DNA of 64,000 nucleotides from positions 3,517,001-3,581,000 of the forward strand of contig NC_087106.1 in assembly GCF_963855985.1 (NCBI RefSeq). Reading direction: 5' to 3'. This DNA is from Ostrinia nubilalis (lineage: Eukaryota; Arthropoda; Insecta; Lepidoptera; Crambidae). The position numbers were made by a program, and so were the translations under genes. The notes beneath the pieces are model-generated. The model had not been told where the DNA came from. It was given only the letters and a program-made list of their open reading frames with translations, and searched no databases. Of the stretch, positions 22,401-32,900 are shown piece by piece; the first letter of the stretch is position 1; each line of letters opens with the position of its first letter.

Positions 22401-25400
22401 GTGCACATACTCCTTAGGCTCAAGCGGTAGCTTATGGTTAACCACCAGATCCACAGAAGGTATGTCGAGACCTCGCGCCGTAACATTTGTTATCACGAGC
22501 GTGCGCTTCAGGTTACTTCGGAACTGTGCTACAATAACTCTACACTTCTTACCTGTGCACATACTCCTTCGGTTCTAGCGGCAACTTGTGGTTGACCACA
22601 AGGTCCACAGAAGGTATGTCCAAGTCTCGCGCAGCAACATTTGTTGCCACGAGCGTGCGCTTCAGATCGCTGGGACCACTCACCTGTGCACATACTCCTT
22701 CGGTTCTAGCGGCAACTTGTGGTTGACCACAAGGTCCACAGAAGGTATGTCCAAGTCTCGCGCAGCAACATTTGTTGCCACGAGCGCGCGTGCGCTTCAG
22801 ATCGCTGGGACCACTCACCTGTGCACATACTCCTTCGGCTCAAGCGGCAGCTTATGATTAACCACCAGGTCCACAGAAGGTATGTCCAAGTCTCGCGCAG
22901 CAACATTTGTTGCCACGAGCGTGCGCTTCAGATCGCTGGGACCACTCACCTGTGCACATACTCCTTCGGTTCTAGCGGTAACTTGTGATTAACCACCAGG
23001 TCCACAGAAGGTATGTCGAGACCTCGTGCCGTAACATTTGTTATCACGAGCGTGCGCTTCAGGTTACTCCGGAACTATGCTACAATAACTACACCACTCA
23101 CCTATGCACATACTCCTTCGGTTCTAGCGGCAACTTGTGGTTAACCACCAGATCCACAGAAGGTATGTCGAGACCTCGTGCCGCCACATTAGTTGCCACG
23201 AGCGTGCACTTCAGGTTGCTCCTGAACTGCGCTAGGGCGGCGCTGCGCTCTCGTTGACGCATGAACCCGTGTAGGCACACGTTGTCCATGCTTATGGCGT
23301 TCATCATCATCGAGATCACTTGACATTCTCTGCAATAGATAATAAACTTTGGTATATGACCAAGAAATCTTTGGATCATTGTTATGTTTACAATCCGGTG
23401 AGTTAATTGCGCACTTGACAGCCGTGACGTCACATCGATGATCTAGTACAAACGGGGTGAACGCGGGGAGGTGCATTCTAGTGAGGTGCGCAATTAACTT
23501 GACCGGGTTGTAATATTGATCACAACCATTTGTTTTGAGGTAACTTGTAAAATTAACTAAATGCTGGTCAAATATGTTAGGGCCGTTTTCCACCAAGGCG
23601 GAGCAGAGCCGAGAGTAGCGGAAAAGTGCTTTGAATAACCAATCAGATTTCATTATTTTCACTTCTCTTCTCCGCTCCGCACAGCTCCACTGCTGTCAAA
23701 TCTATACTAATACTCGTATTATAAATGCGAAAGTAACTCTGTCTGTCTGTCTCTCTTTCACGCCTAAACCACTGAACCGATTTTGATGAAATTTGGCATA
23801 GAGATAGTTTGAGTCCCGCGAAAGGGCATAGGATAGTTTTTATCCCGGTTTTTGAAACGGACGCGCGATAAAGTTTTTCTGTGACAGACAAAATTCCACG
23901 TGGGCGAAGCTGCGGGCGGAAAGCTAGTTCTATATAAAAATTAGTCCGCCCGTCACTTCTGCGCTTCGCCTTGGTGGAAACTGGGCCTTAGGTTAGGTAC
24001 TTAGAAGATAACTCACTTCTTAGTATCCGTAAACACGATGATGTGCGAACTGGGCTTGGTCTCTCGGTACTTGCGCAGCGTCTGCACTAGATAGACGTCA
24101 CGCGCATACGCCGGGCATACCACGTACCGCTGGTCTAGCGTGGACACCGTCAGCTGAGGGTCTGACTCCGTCCATATTAGCAGTTTCTGATGGAAAAAGA
24201 ATCGCTATGTATCGTAAAAGCCAGAGTACACGACGCGTTGAGGCGGCGGTGCGACGCCGGAGCGGTGACGCTGCGTCGTCTTAAGGTACAAATCCAAGAT
24301 GGACTGCAGACCGCAACCGCAGCTAGAGAATGCGATTAACCGCAATGAATACAAAAAAGTCAAAGAAACCGTGGTGGCTTGCAGTTTGCGGTCTGCACGG
24401 TCAAGGTCTTACCTTAACATAGAAATATGTGGCGGACACACGAAAGCTGCGCTGCGCGATATGGCGAAATCGTTGCGGAGTCAAAACGCATTGTGTGCTT
24501 GACTCATATGAGAGTACTTTCTCTTAACTAAGAAGGTTTAAACAATCTGATGTTATTTTGAATTACATATTAGTTATTTCTCTGAGAAATGTTGTGTTCA
24601 TTCTATAATAATACATTATATTTGGAGATATCATCACACAAAAAGTCCTCTCCTGTGAATTTTTACAAAGCCATAGCTACATCAATCCAAAACTTGACTA
24701 GTCTAACCTGAGCAGACTGAGCTAGAGTACTATGAATACTATTCATATACCTATCAAGAATAAAAACAAATAATTATTTACTGGATGTATAAAATTAAAA
24801 AGGGAGCAGGGAAATAACTAGGGTTTCTGCTCGAGCTTTCTCGAACTCGAGAAAACTCGAGAAATTTGGCTTCATTCGAGACGAGAAAAAAATTACCGGA
24901 GCTCGAGAATTCTCGAGTTTCGAATTTGAAGCTTTTAATATTCTTGAAAGCCTATTTTCTTAGACAAAAGTAAGTTTTTAATTATTTAATAGGTTAACGT
25001 TGCTTTTAGACTGGTCTAGTCTTTCCTTTTTTACCCGACTGCGTGACGCAAAGGAGTGGTAATGTGTCTAACAGCCTATGTATGTATGTTTTTGAAGCAC
25101 TATAGAGACCAAACTCCTGGGTCGACTTTTATAATTCGCACGTCAATCGATTTCTCTTAGCTCGGTGAGTGTCACTAAAACAATGACGTTAGTAAAAATT
25201 CAATATGGCGACTAGGACGCCGATTTTTGTCGCCATAATATGTATTAAAAAAATATCTCAAAACCTATTGAGTGGGGTATCAATAAAGGGTTTTTAAATA
25301 GCTTGCAAAATGTATGCTCTTTAACTAAAAGATTAAAACATATTATTGAAAAAAAAACCCAACTGGGTAAAAATTAACTGAAAAGATAGAAATAAGACAA

Positions 25401-28399
25401 AGTGTTCACAAATGCAGTTGGAGGCATCAAACACTTATCATATCATCATCATCAACAGCCCTTTACAGTCCACTGCTGGACTATGAGCCTCCTCCGCGGG
25501 AAGAGTAGGGGTTGGTGACAAAAATGTATTCTATTCTGCCGTCACCACACAGCTTATCACCAACTACTTATCACCAGCAAAAAAAAATAGTCATTGATGT
25601 CTCCGACTGCATTTGTGAGCACTTTGTCTTGTTCCTATCTTTTCAGTTCATTTTTATGTATAGTCCAGTAGAATTAGCTTTTAAATCGGAAATAATTCCT
25701 ACAAAAGATTTTATTGTTTTAATGGCTTCATTGGTTGCCCATTAAGACTCTCCTAAGTTTTCGACTTCGACGGAGTTGTGCTTAAGTGGTGGGGGCCCCC
25801 GAAAGGGGCATTTTTTCGGTTTTCCGGTTATACCGCGTAAAGGACTTACCCTATCAAAAAGTGGTCTTCATGACGGTTGAAGGGCACTTAATCCTGCATT
25901 GAATAAGACCAAATTCATATGTTTTGAACAAACCGTTCTCGCGCTAAAGTTCGGCAAAGTAGAAAATATACGTATAATTAATGACCCTCTCCATGTCCAA
26001 TGGTTTGTTACCCACAGGCTTCCAAGTCTTGAAAAGGGCCACCTCAACCAATGTAACCCTATCAAGGCTTACGAGCTTGATGCGCCTATCCTTGTTCGTC
26101 CCAGCCGTTCCTTAACTGCGGTTGCTGCACCTCTTCCTGGCACTCACCTGAACGACTCTGTGTTACCTACTGTGGCTGCCCCTCTTCCTTGTATCCTCCT
26201 GCATGACTACGTTGCCTAGCCGTATGCCTGGTCTAAGGTTCGACGCCAAAAATCAACAACAACAAGTTCATATTAAAACGCTGAAGAGTTTTTTGTTTGT
26301 TTGTTTGAACGCGCTAATCTTAAGAATTACTAGTTTGATTGAAATCATTATTTTTGTGTTGAATAGCTCATACATTGAGGAAGGCTATAGGATATATACA
26401 ATCACTCTACGACTAATAGAGGCGAAGCAGTAAAGAAAAATGTTGCAAGCACGGGAAATAGTATTTAAACTATTTTCACTCGTACGAAGTTGATTTTGTG
26501 ACGTCGAACCTTGGACCAGGCATATGGCTAAGCAATGAAATCGTACAGGAGGGTACAAGGAAGAGGGGCAGCCACATTAGGTAACACAGAGTCGTTCAGG
26601 AGAGTGCCAGGAAGAGGTGCAGCAACCGCAGTTAAGGAACGGCTGGGACGAACAAGGATAAGCGAATCAAACTCGTGAGCCTTGTTAGGGTTACACTGGT
26701 TAAGGCGACCCTTAACAAGGCTTGGAAGCATGTGGGTAACAAGCCATTGGACGTGGAGAGGGTCATTAATTATACGTATATTTTCTACTTTGGCGAACTT
26801 TAGCGCGAGAACGGTTTGTCCAAAACATATGAATTTGGTCTTATTCAATGCAGGATTAAGTGCCCTTTAACCGTCATGAAGACCACTTTTCGATAGGGTA
26901 AGTCCTTTACGCGGTATAACCGGAAAACCGAAAAAACGCCCCTTTCGGAGGCCCCCACCACTTAAGCACAACTCCGTCGAAGTCGAAAACTTAGGAGAGT
27001 CTTAATGGGCAACCAATGAAGCCATTAAAGCAAAAAAATCTTTTGTAGGAATTATTTCCGATTTAATCAATTTTTGTGTTTAATTCTACTGGCCTAGTAG
27101 TTGGGTTTTAGTTTTTTGTATGTTAGATTTAAAAAAACCTGTGTTTTTATCAAATTTCAACCGATTTCAACAATTTTAATTAAAAGACTCGAGACCCGAG
27201 AAAACTCGAGACTTTGGCCTCGAGAATTCCCGAAACTCGAGAAAAAAAATAGGTCGAGAAATCAGAAACCCTAGAAATAACATACATTTATTATCCACTT
27301 ACAAGATAATAATTAATTATAATAACACATACCTCTTTATTTAGAGGAAGCAACTTTGACTCTCTTACGTCCTCAGTGATTGTGGCAGAAAACAACAGAT
27401 TTTGTCTCTTCTGTGGTAATGCATTGAATATTGTCTCCAAGTCCTCTTGAAAAGATTCACTGAAAAGCCTGGAATTGAAGACAAAATATAAATTAATGAT
27501 AAATAAAAAGATATTAAGAAATAAGGATAGAAGTAATTTATATCTGTAAAAAACTTAAGTATTTATTTTTTGTTAGTTACAATTACATACAAAAAGTGTG
27601 TAATGCATGTGATTTAGTTTATGTACCTATTAAATAAATAAGGAGTGAACCTTCTTTACATAATAAGTAGCTGAAATCTTTTAGAAATGTCTTACCTATC
27701 TGCCTCATCCAAAACCAAATACTTTATTTTCTTCAAGGAGAAAGTATCACAGCCACTTATGTGGTCCGCCAAGCGGCCAGGCATGGCCACCACTATGTGG
27801 GGACGTTTGGCCAGCTTCAGCGACTCTTCCAATTGATCGGAGCCTCCAGTCACGATGCAGACTTTGAGATTAAGCGGCTGTCCAAGGATACTGAACTGAT
27901 CTGCAATCTGAAACGACATTTTATGGATAAAAAGATATATTTATCAGTTTTAACTATTGTATAGGTTCTTTTACTTATAAATTCTTTAAAAAAAGGATTA
28001 ACAATAGTTTTTAGCCATTTTTATCCAATTGCTTACATACCTGGTAAGCCAACTCATGTGTAGGGGTGAGAACCAAAGCGAATATTCCATAAGGATCGTT
28101 AGATAGGTTCTGCAAAATCGGCAGCGCGAAGGCAAACGTTTTTCCTGAGCCTGTCTTGGCCGCACCTATACAATCGGAACCTTCCAAGATGCCTGGTACG
28201 CAACCTTTTTGGATAGGCGTAGGTGACTTTATACCTAAAAAAATAAAGAAGATTTTCTCTTTCTTTTCCATCATAATATGAAAAAACCAATTCATGTTGT
28301 GGTAAAATAAATAGGCTACTCACCAAGATTAAAGAGTTGCTTTATAAGCCACGATTTCACTCCCAGCGCTGCGAATTCTTTTCCTTCATTTTCACCCAT
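16497..28399 (-). CDS. DDX49: DEAD-box ATP-dependent RNA helicase, DDX49/Dbp45A/Dbp8 family, complete
   Basis: Nine exons (minus strand): 28399-28324, 28234-28041, 27907-27696, 27468-27333, 24186-24017, 23329-23102, 21046-20919, 19379-19226 and 16818-16497. They total 1620 nt and encode 539 residues. Motifs in order: Q motif SPTPIQ (29-34), motif I AKTGSGKT (51-58), Ia PTHELA (83-88; usual PTRELA), GG (111-112), PGR (134-136), DEAD (157-160), SAT (188-190), motif [13 protein letters not shown] (308-319) and [13 protein letters not shown] (338-348). The lysine-rich tail suits a nucleolar protein. Relatives act in 18S rRNA/40S maturation. Introns 6, 7 and 8 each hold an array of partial copies of the preceding exon. 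Intron 4 holds a 2.45-kb hAT element. The start ATG is the first in frame, upstream of the Q motif at the usual distance, and faces the TMEM53-like A gene across a short divergent promoter. Confidence 0.96.
17268..17409. mobile_element. Harbinger-type MITE, copy 1 (TAA target duplication)
   Basis: Inverted ends AGGCCTTGCCACACTGGCGG and CCGCCAGTGTGGCAAAGCCC are flanked by TAA on both sides. The interior is GC-rich and palindromic. Inserted in a unit of the DDX49 exon-8 array. Confidence 0.88.
17431..17945. mobile_element. 515-bp repeat element with 8-bp target duplication, copy 1
   Basis: Begins ACAGAATAATAATAAGTACT and ends AGATGAACAGGCCTG. Flanked by a perfect GTAAAGCC duplication (17423-17430 and 17946-17953). 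A nearly identical copy is at 48500-49003 in TMEM53-like A. Terminal inverted repeats are short or absent, and no ORF of note was found. The 8-bp duplication fits hAT or P-type insertion; the family is not identified. Confidence 0.85.
18080..18264. mobile_element. Foldback MITE with GGGTTTTCGCGAATGAAA ends
   Basis: Left end TGAGGGTTTTCGCGAATGAA and right end TTCATTCGCGAAAACCCTCA are perfect inverted repeats, extending imperfectly through GCTAGATGGC/GCCATCTGGC. The interior includes TGCTGCGTGATTGG/CCAATCACGCAGCA, so the whole element can fold into one hairpin. Confidence 0.88.
18460..18589. mobile_element. Harbinger-type MITE, copy 2
   Basis: Same family as 17268-17409: ends GGGCTTTGCCATACTGGCAG and CCGCCAGTGTGGCAAGGTCC, flanked by TAA. 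Confidence 0.87.
18811..18945. mobile_element. Harbinger-type MITE, copy 3
   Basis: Ends GGGCCTTGCCACACTGG and CTAGTGTGGCAAGGCCC, flanked by TAA. It sits at the same relative place within an array unit as the other two copies. Either the MITE was carried by unit duplication or the site is preferred. Confidence 0.87.
18995..19214. mobile_element. 220-bp foldback MITE next to the DDX49 exon-8 donor
   Basis: Ends CAGAGTAAATACAAATGAGT and ACTCATTTGTATTTACTCTG are perfect inverted repeats. Similarity continues through GGTCATCTTCATAG and the GCGCGGTTTGTATGTGAG core. The flanks GCCATAC and GCGATAC look like an imperfect 7-bp duplication. It starts only about 11 bp inside intron 8, very close to the splice donor. 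Confidence 0.85.
19728..20910 (-). repeat. Array of DDX49 exon-7 copies in intron 7
   Basis: Four copies of the motif VI exon follow the functional one (20919-21046): 20689-20816, 20469-20587, 20036-20106 (truncated) and 19817-19934. Each keeps TEYKIDG and the donor GTATGTGTCGA, but the 5' end reads TACCTG|TGGGCC where the real exon has CTTCAG|GGTGGGCC, so the acceptor AG is gone. Spacers are a short element with CGATAAGCCCATACATTT and CATCGATAAGGTTTTATCGC. Two copies lack nine bases and so lose Ala-Gly-Arg of motif VI. A GC-rich insertion lies at 20276-20440. Confidence 0.92.
21140..21300 (-). mobile_element. LTR-element remnant with a second tRNA-Tyr primer-binding site
   Basis: ATCCGGCTCGAAGGACCAT at about 21157 is the same word found at the BEL/Pao PBS (7791-7809). 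No coding region accompanies it. It probably marks a solo LTR end or a short remnant inside DDX49 intron 6. Confidence 0.55.
21340..23095 (-). repeat. Array of about twelve DDX49 exon-6 partial copies in intron 6
   Basis: Units of about 130-160 bp repeat the 3' half of exon 6, from [13 protein letters not shown] to EYVHR, plus the donor GTGAGTGG. The word CACAGAAGGTAT or a variant falls near 21420, 21562, 21722, 21852, 22008, 22142, 22292, 22450, 22600, 22732, 22870 and 23000; the functional exon has it near 23157. The 5' half of the exon and its acceptor are absent: intron sequence (GTGAGTGGTCCCAGCGAT) runs straight into CTGAAGCGCACGCTCG. Many copies read AARDLDIP in place of AARGLDIP. Confidence 0.93.
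23580..23987. mobile_element. Harbinger-like MITE split by a Lep1-like insertion
   Basis: Ends GGGCCGTTTTCCACCAAGGC and GCCTTGGTGGAAACTGGGCC are near-perfect inverted repeats flanked by TTA. The middle (23701-23928) is a separate element. Confidence 0.85.
23701..23928. mobile_element. Helitron/Lep1-like element nested in a MITE
   Basis: Begins TCTATACTAATACTCGTATT and contains ATAAATGCGAAAGT, CTGTCTGTCTGTC and AAACCACTGAACCGATTTTG. It ends GGGCGAAGCTGCGGGCGGAA then AGCTAG|T. This is a ubiquitous lepidopteran repeat pattern with the CTAG terminus of Helitrons. Confidence 0.8.
25661..27098. repeat. Inverted repeat with about 580-bp arms, each encoding the same 106-codon frame
   Basis: The two arms face each other. 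Each holds a 106-residue frame (25899-26219 plus; 26528-26848 minus) with matching proteins: [46 protein letters not shown] recognise no family. The 260-bp loop is a Helitron-like repeat. An intronic transcript could fold into a very long double-stranded hairpin. Confidence 0.85.
26245..26500. mobile_element. Helitron-like repeat forming the loop of the giant inverted repeat
   Basis: Contains GCTGAAGAGTTTTTTGTTTG, GAACGCGCTAATCT, ATAGCTCATACATTGAGGAA and CGTACGAAGTT, matching the family seen at 40590-40790 (reverse) and 46932-47171. Its CTAGT end is not preserved. Confidence 0.75.
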
Positions 28400-28750
28400 T
28401 TTATTTCACTTTATCCCAAGTTATTGAGACTTATGAAAGAATCAAAAAACACCACATCACTTCACAACAACAAACCATCCGACAGGTTAGAATTTAGAAA
28501 TAATGTCACTGTCAGAAATAGACCACATGTTTGTGACATTTGCGTATTCTGTTCAAAAATCAAACGTCAAATTTTTCCTTTATTTTGGACTGAACACCCG
28601 TTTCTGTGCGTTTTTACTCTGTGTTTTTACGGTTTTTGAACGTATATTTTCCTTTGTCCTTCCTCCCTCCCCTTTCCCTCCGCCACTCACGCCGTGTTCA
28701 CGCGAGAGCTGCGTGTTTTTTGTTGGGGGGTGTCGGAACTTCATAATTCA
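28400..28750. promoter_or_regulatory. Divergent promoter between DDX49 (-) and TMEM53-like A (+)
   Basis: The DDX49 ATG is at 28399 reading left, and a spliced 5' leader of the A gene ends at a donor at 28952 reading right. The only non-transcribed DNA between them is a few hundred bases. It includes a pyrimidine-rich block (TCCTTCCTCCCTCCCCTTTC) and no clear TATA box. The promoter role is inferred from gene geometry. Confidence 0.6.
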
Positions 28751-28951
28751 ATAATTGTATTTTTTGCAGAAGGTACTGAACTTCTGATAGTGATTTTTCA
28801 AAGAACTAAACTGTATCTAATTGAATGTTAACTTGATCATTTATTCCACTGGATAAATTCCGGATAATCGTGTTAAATTAGTGAAAGAGTGCCAACTGAT
28901 TGCACGCACAGTTAAAATTACTGCAATTGCTCTATTTGTGACTATTTGAGG
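28750..28951 (+). other. Predicted 5' untranslated exon of TMEM53-like A
   Basis: A consensus donor (TTTGAGG|GTAAGTACT) at 28952 pairs with an acceptor TTATGCAG at 29940-29947, placing the ATG 24 bp into the next exon. The transcription start is unknown; the left limit is a guess. Confidence 0.55.
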
Positions 28952-29971
28952 GTAAGTACTGCAATCATAAAGCAGAATCTGTTTACTTTTTGGGTTTTAT
29001 CATTAACATTAACCTTACAGCATATACATTTTGATTGCACTCCGACTTCTTAAGTTAGTGTAAACACAATACAAATTAGTGAACTAAAATAAATGAATAA
29101 AATGTAACATGTACAAGAATGTACAAGTTCTTGTAATTTATTTATGAACTATTAATCTTTATTACAAGCTTTTTTATCATAAATCAGCTGATCGAGCGAA
29201 CTTTGTTCGTAGTACAGTCATAAATTTTTTTCGTAAATGACTCTTCTATTATTCTTTTTAGAAACCTCATCCTGCCAATAACAAACACAAAAAAAAATTT
29301 AGAGCAGTTGTGTGGAAATCGTTTGTACATACATTTCAATGATGTACTTTTCCCTTCTTTACGAATACAATTTTGTACTTACAATTAAATTATAAAAATA
29401 TTTTTGCAACAAACGCAAACATAACTAAACAATGGTTTGTTTTAGGTATTTACCCTAATCTAAATTTCACTTTAATATGTTACACTGTAATTCTATACTA
29501 AACTTTTTTCACTTTTAAAAAGAAAGCAATATGTTAATATTGTGACAATGGCTTAAAAAATTCAATGACATATGTAAAATTATTATAAGTTAAAACAAAA
29601 CATGAACAGTTTTTTTGTTTGTTTTGTATGCAACTTGCTTTGTTAGTAGAAATGGAACTTAAAAAACAAACACACAACGGTCAATTACTCTTTTTACAGT
29701 AAAAACCATACATTTTGCAAACTGCAACAACTACATTTTTAATTTGTGTATTTTGTGTCTTTTATTTAAAGTCTCATTGGATCTCAAATCTCAACCTTTG
29801 ATAGTAGTAACGATAATTTCGATCAGTTTTCTCATATCCGTAATGCAAACTATGTTTATTTTCCCTTACAACACTTAGGCATTACAGTACTTCCTTTTGT
29901 GTAACAAGTGAATCAACCCTAAACATTGAATTATTACTGTTATGCAGGTTGGAAAATCATAACGTAACAAG

Positions 29972-32900
29972 ATGGGTGTTTTCCGGACTGCAATGTCAAT
30001 GGCTGCTCATAGTGGGAAAATGGGACTGAAAAGCAAAGGAACTGTAAGTAATTAATTCTTATCTCAATTTACAAAGACTAGTGTCCAGTTTTTTTAATGA
30101 GATTTACAGATTAAGAGTGCCAAATGAAGGGTTATACCTACTTGATTAGAAAATGTGTACGCTCCATCAAAAATCTCAATAATCCAGAACCTGGGTCTAA
30201 GAGAAAATATCAAATCCAGATCTAACAATTTTGTACCTTTTTTGAGTTATTACGTACTATTTGTGGTCAATTACGAAGCGAGTTCCTAGTCAAGACTGGT
30301 ATTGTTTGTTAATTAGATGATATGCATAGCTAAGTGCTATGCATACCTACCTATTTCCTCTATTGAGTTTGTATGTGGCATTTAGGTAATTAAGTAAGTA
30401 AAAAAGTAAAATTAAAAAAGTATTTATTACTAAAAGATGTCACATTGTATAATTTATTCTGGCGGTCTCTGCACTAAGCAGGAAAGCTTGTATCGCATCG
30501 GCCAATACGAACAATTACCTTAAAAATAATGACATTGGTCTCGATAGGATTTAGATTCATTACTTGCAGAGCCTAGTGATAAAAGTTAAGATTCAAGATA
30601 AAACACAAAGTAATCATGCCTATGGGACACTCGAATAGGCCCATAGTCCCATTGGAAGTCAGGTTGAAAAAACATAACACCCTTTTAAGTAAAAAAAAAT
30701 TCAGAGTAAAAAAAGCTGAAGGTAGGTACACCTTGGCCTTGGTAACTGGAACTTAGTTTATACCTACTTACTTACCCATTCATTACATAATCAACCAAAT
30801 TATTACTTATCAGATTTAATTCATTTGTTATGTATGTCCTAACTATTATTTTATGATGATTGTTTGTAAACAAACGCTTAAGTGTGTTACGTACGCCTAA
30901 TCTATGAAGATCGCTGCATCGACGCTGACCCAGTTTACCCAAATCAACATTGCAACTGCACTATGGACCGCGAGGAGCAGCATCAGCAAAATGCGCCTCT
31001 CATGACGACAGCGGCGACGTTTCATTAATTTTACTAATTATTTTATAATCATATTCGTTTCATACTTCGAGACGGTATCACTAGGCTAGGCTAATTTTAG
31101 TTTAATTGTAATTTCTTTCTTTTAAATTAAAATTAATTAAATAAAGTTTGCTTTTTCTTGGAACCTCCGGTTGCAGCTAACGAAATTGGCGCAGTCGGTA
31201 GGATATTCGTGGTTAGGCCCGGGTCGCGTACGAAGATTTCCGTTCACCGAGCCCTCCGAGTGGCTATCAAGTCGCGCTTCGAATATCCGAACCTACGTGA
31301 GCTGCAGTCCAGAGGTGAATCAAGCCATCGATTCGTCCAGAAGAAAGCAATGCTGTAAGTCCTTGAATCTTTCAAGTCCTCACCTTCCTAATCCTAATTA
31401 TATTAAACTTAATTAAGTTAGGTTCATATTACGTCGATAATGAAATAGTAATAGTGTACAAGTTCCCAATCTTTACTCCTTATACATACGACCTAGTATA
31501 CAAATTATCTATTGTCCCTAATGGAAATCACGAAATCCTTGTTCCATCATCCCCATTCCTAGTAATTAAATTGGAAGCAATGGAAGCTAACGCCTAACAT
31601 AAATAAATACTATTTATAAACAGATTACATTATACATACAAACAATACATAATAACTTCGCAATTATACATACTAAATTACATAAAACCTAACCTATCCC
31701 AACATTCTATGACTAGATATTATGTAGAAATGTCCCGCTACATAGATACAGCCGCTGCGTGGCTAAGCAGCTTCAATTTATGAAATGCATAACGACGCAG
31801 GCGCAGCACGCCGGCGCGTCTTTCCGTTTTATACATGGCCAGAACGCACCCATAGGAAACTGCTCGTGTATATTTTGGAGTGTCTCTTTGTAAGTCGGTC
31901 ACTACAAACTATACACGAATTTTGCGTACTGATCGTGTATAGTTTGTATCGTGGATGGATTCCGTCTTCGCTCCAAACTATACTACACCACTTACAGTTG
32001 ACTAGAGTGTGTTTAGTTTATTTGATTTAATAAAATATGGAATTATATTTAAAATTATTACATTTATTAGATATTATGCTCGTGCTTTGTCCTCGAGATT
32101 AGAAATAAGAACTACCTATGTAGATCACGTACGGTGATGCCATTTTTAAATTCATTAATTTTTACATAAAATATTATTATTTTACTGAATCTACATATTA
32201 TTATAATAAATCTAGATTTATAACACTAATGTAAGTGGTTTCTGAAATTAAATTGATTAGGTAGATTTCAAATTAAATAACAATTATTTATTAGTGAGAG
32301 TGAATGAAGAAAGTTAAACGTGCATTATTAACTAAAATTGTCGACCGTTCGGTGTAGTGGTTCGAAACGGATAACTGTTCCGGAGGTAGCGGGTTCGATT
32401 CCCGCACAGTACAAACATTAATTTGTGTGCATGAACATATTTTGATATTTGTTTGTATTGGACTGGGTGTCTTCTATGTATAATAAGTATGTATTTACAA
32501 AAAAAGTATTTAAGTATGTTTATATCCGTTATCTAGTACCCATAGTACAAGCTTTGCTTAGTTTGGGACTAGAAGCGCAGTGTAAAATGTCCAGGGATAT
32601 TTATTTTTATTTATAAGCTTTTATCTCAAGAACAAAAATCATTTTGACATACATAATTCTTAATTTAAGAGTTATTCAGCCCCAAAACAAACATCTTTTC
32701 TATGGCAGAATATGAAACACCAAAAAGCTCTTTATCAAAACAATGGCACGTGTCGAAATTGATTCAATGTTTAAAGTAGACACGCAGTTATGAATTAATA
32801 TGTAATAGAAAGAGAGGTAAATAAGTCAAAATGACGAGCATGCAACTAAGTACTCGCGTATACATTGTAATCGCGAACTTATTACAATACATACATGATT

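Larger units (their letters stand above)
24819..27273. mobile_element. 2.45-kb hAT element containing a giant inverted repeat
   Basis: Terminal repeats TAGGGTTTCTG and CAGAAACCCTA are flanked by a perfect 8-bp duplication GAAATAAC (24811-24818 and 27274-27281). Subterminal regions are rich in CTCGAGAA. The interior holds inverted arms at about 25661-26242 and 26501-27098. No transposase was recognised, so it is non-autonomous. It lies in DDX49 intron 4. Confidence 0.92.

Noticed and set aside
23189..23662. 157-codon minus-strand frame
   Set aside because: Antisense-side extension of DDX49 exon 6 in another frame and its flanking intron; splice signals place the exon at 23102-23329.
24228..24500. 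Possible transposon or gene fragment in DDX49 intron 4
   Set aside because: GC-richer than its surroundings and with a 67-codon frame, but I could find neither inverted ends, target duplication nor a recognisable domain.
32343..32412. tRNA gene
   Set aside because: Has A and B boxes but no acceptor-stem pairing, and continues into a SINE body; the same holds for 41420, 44180-44253 and 63400-63482.
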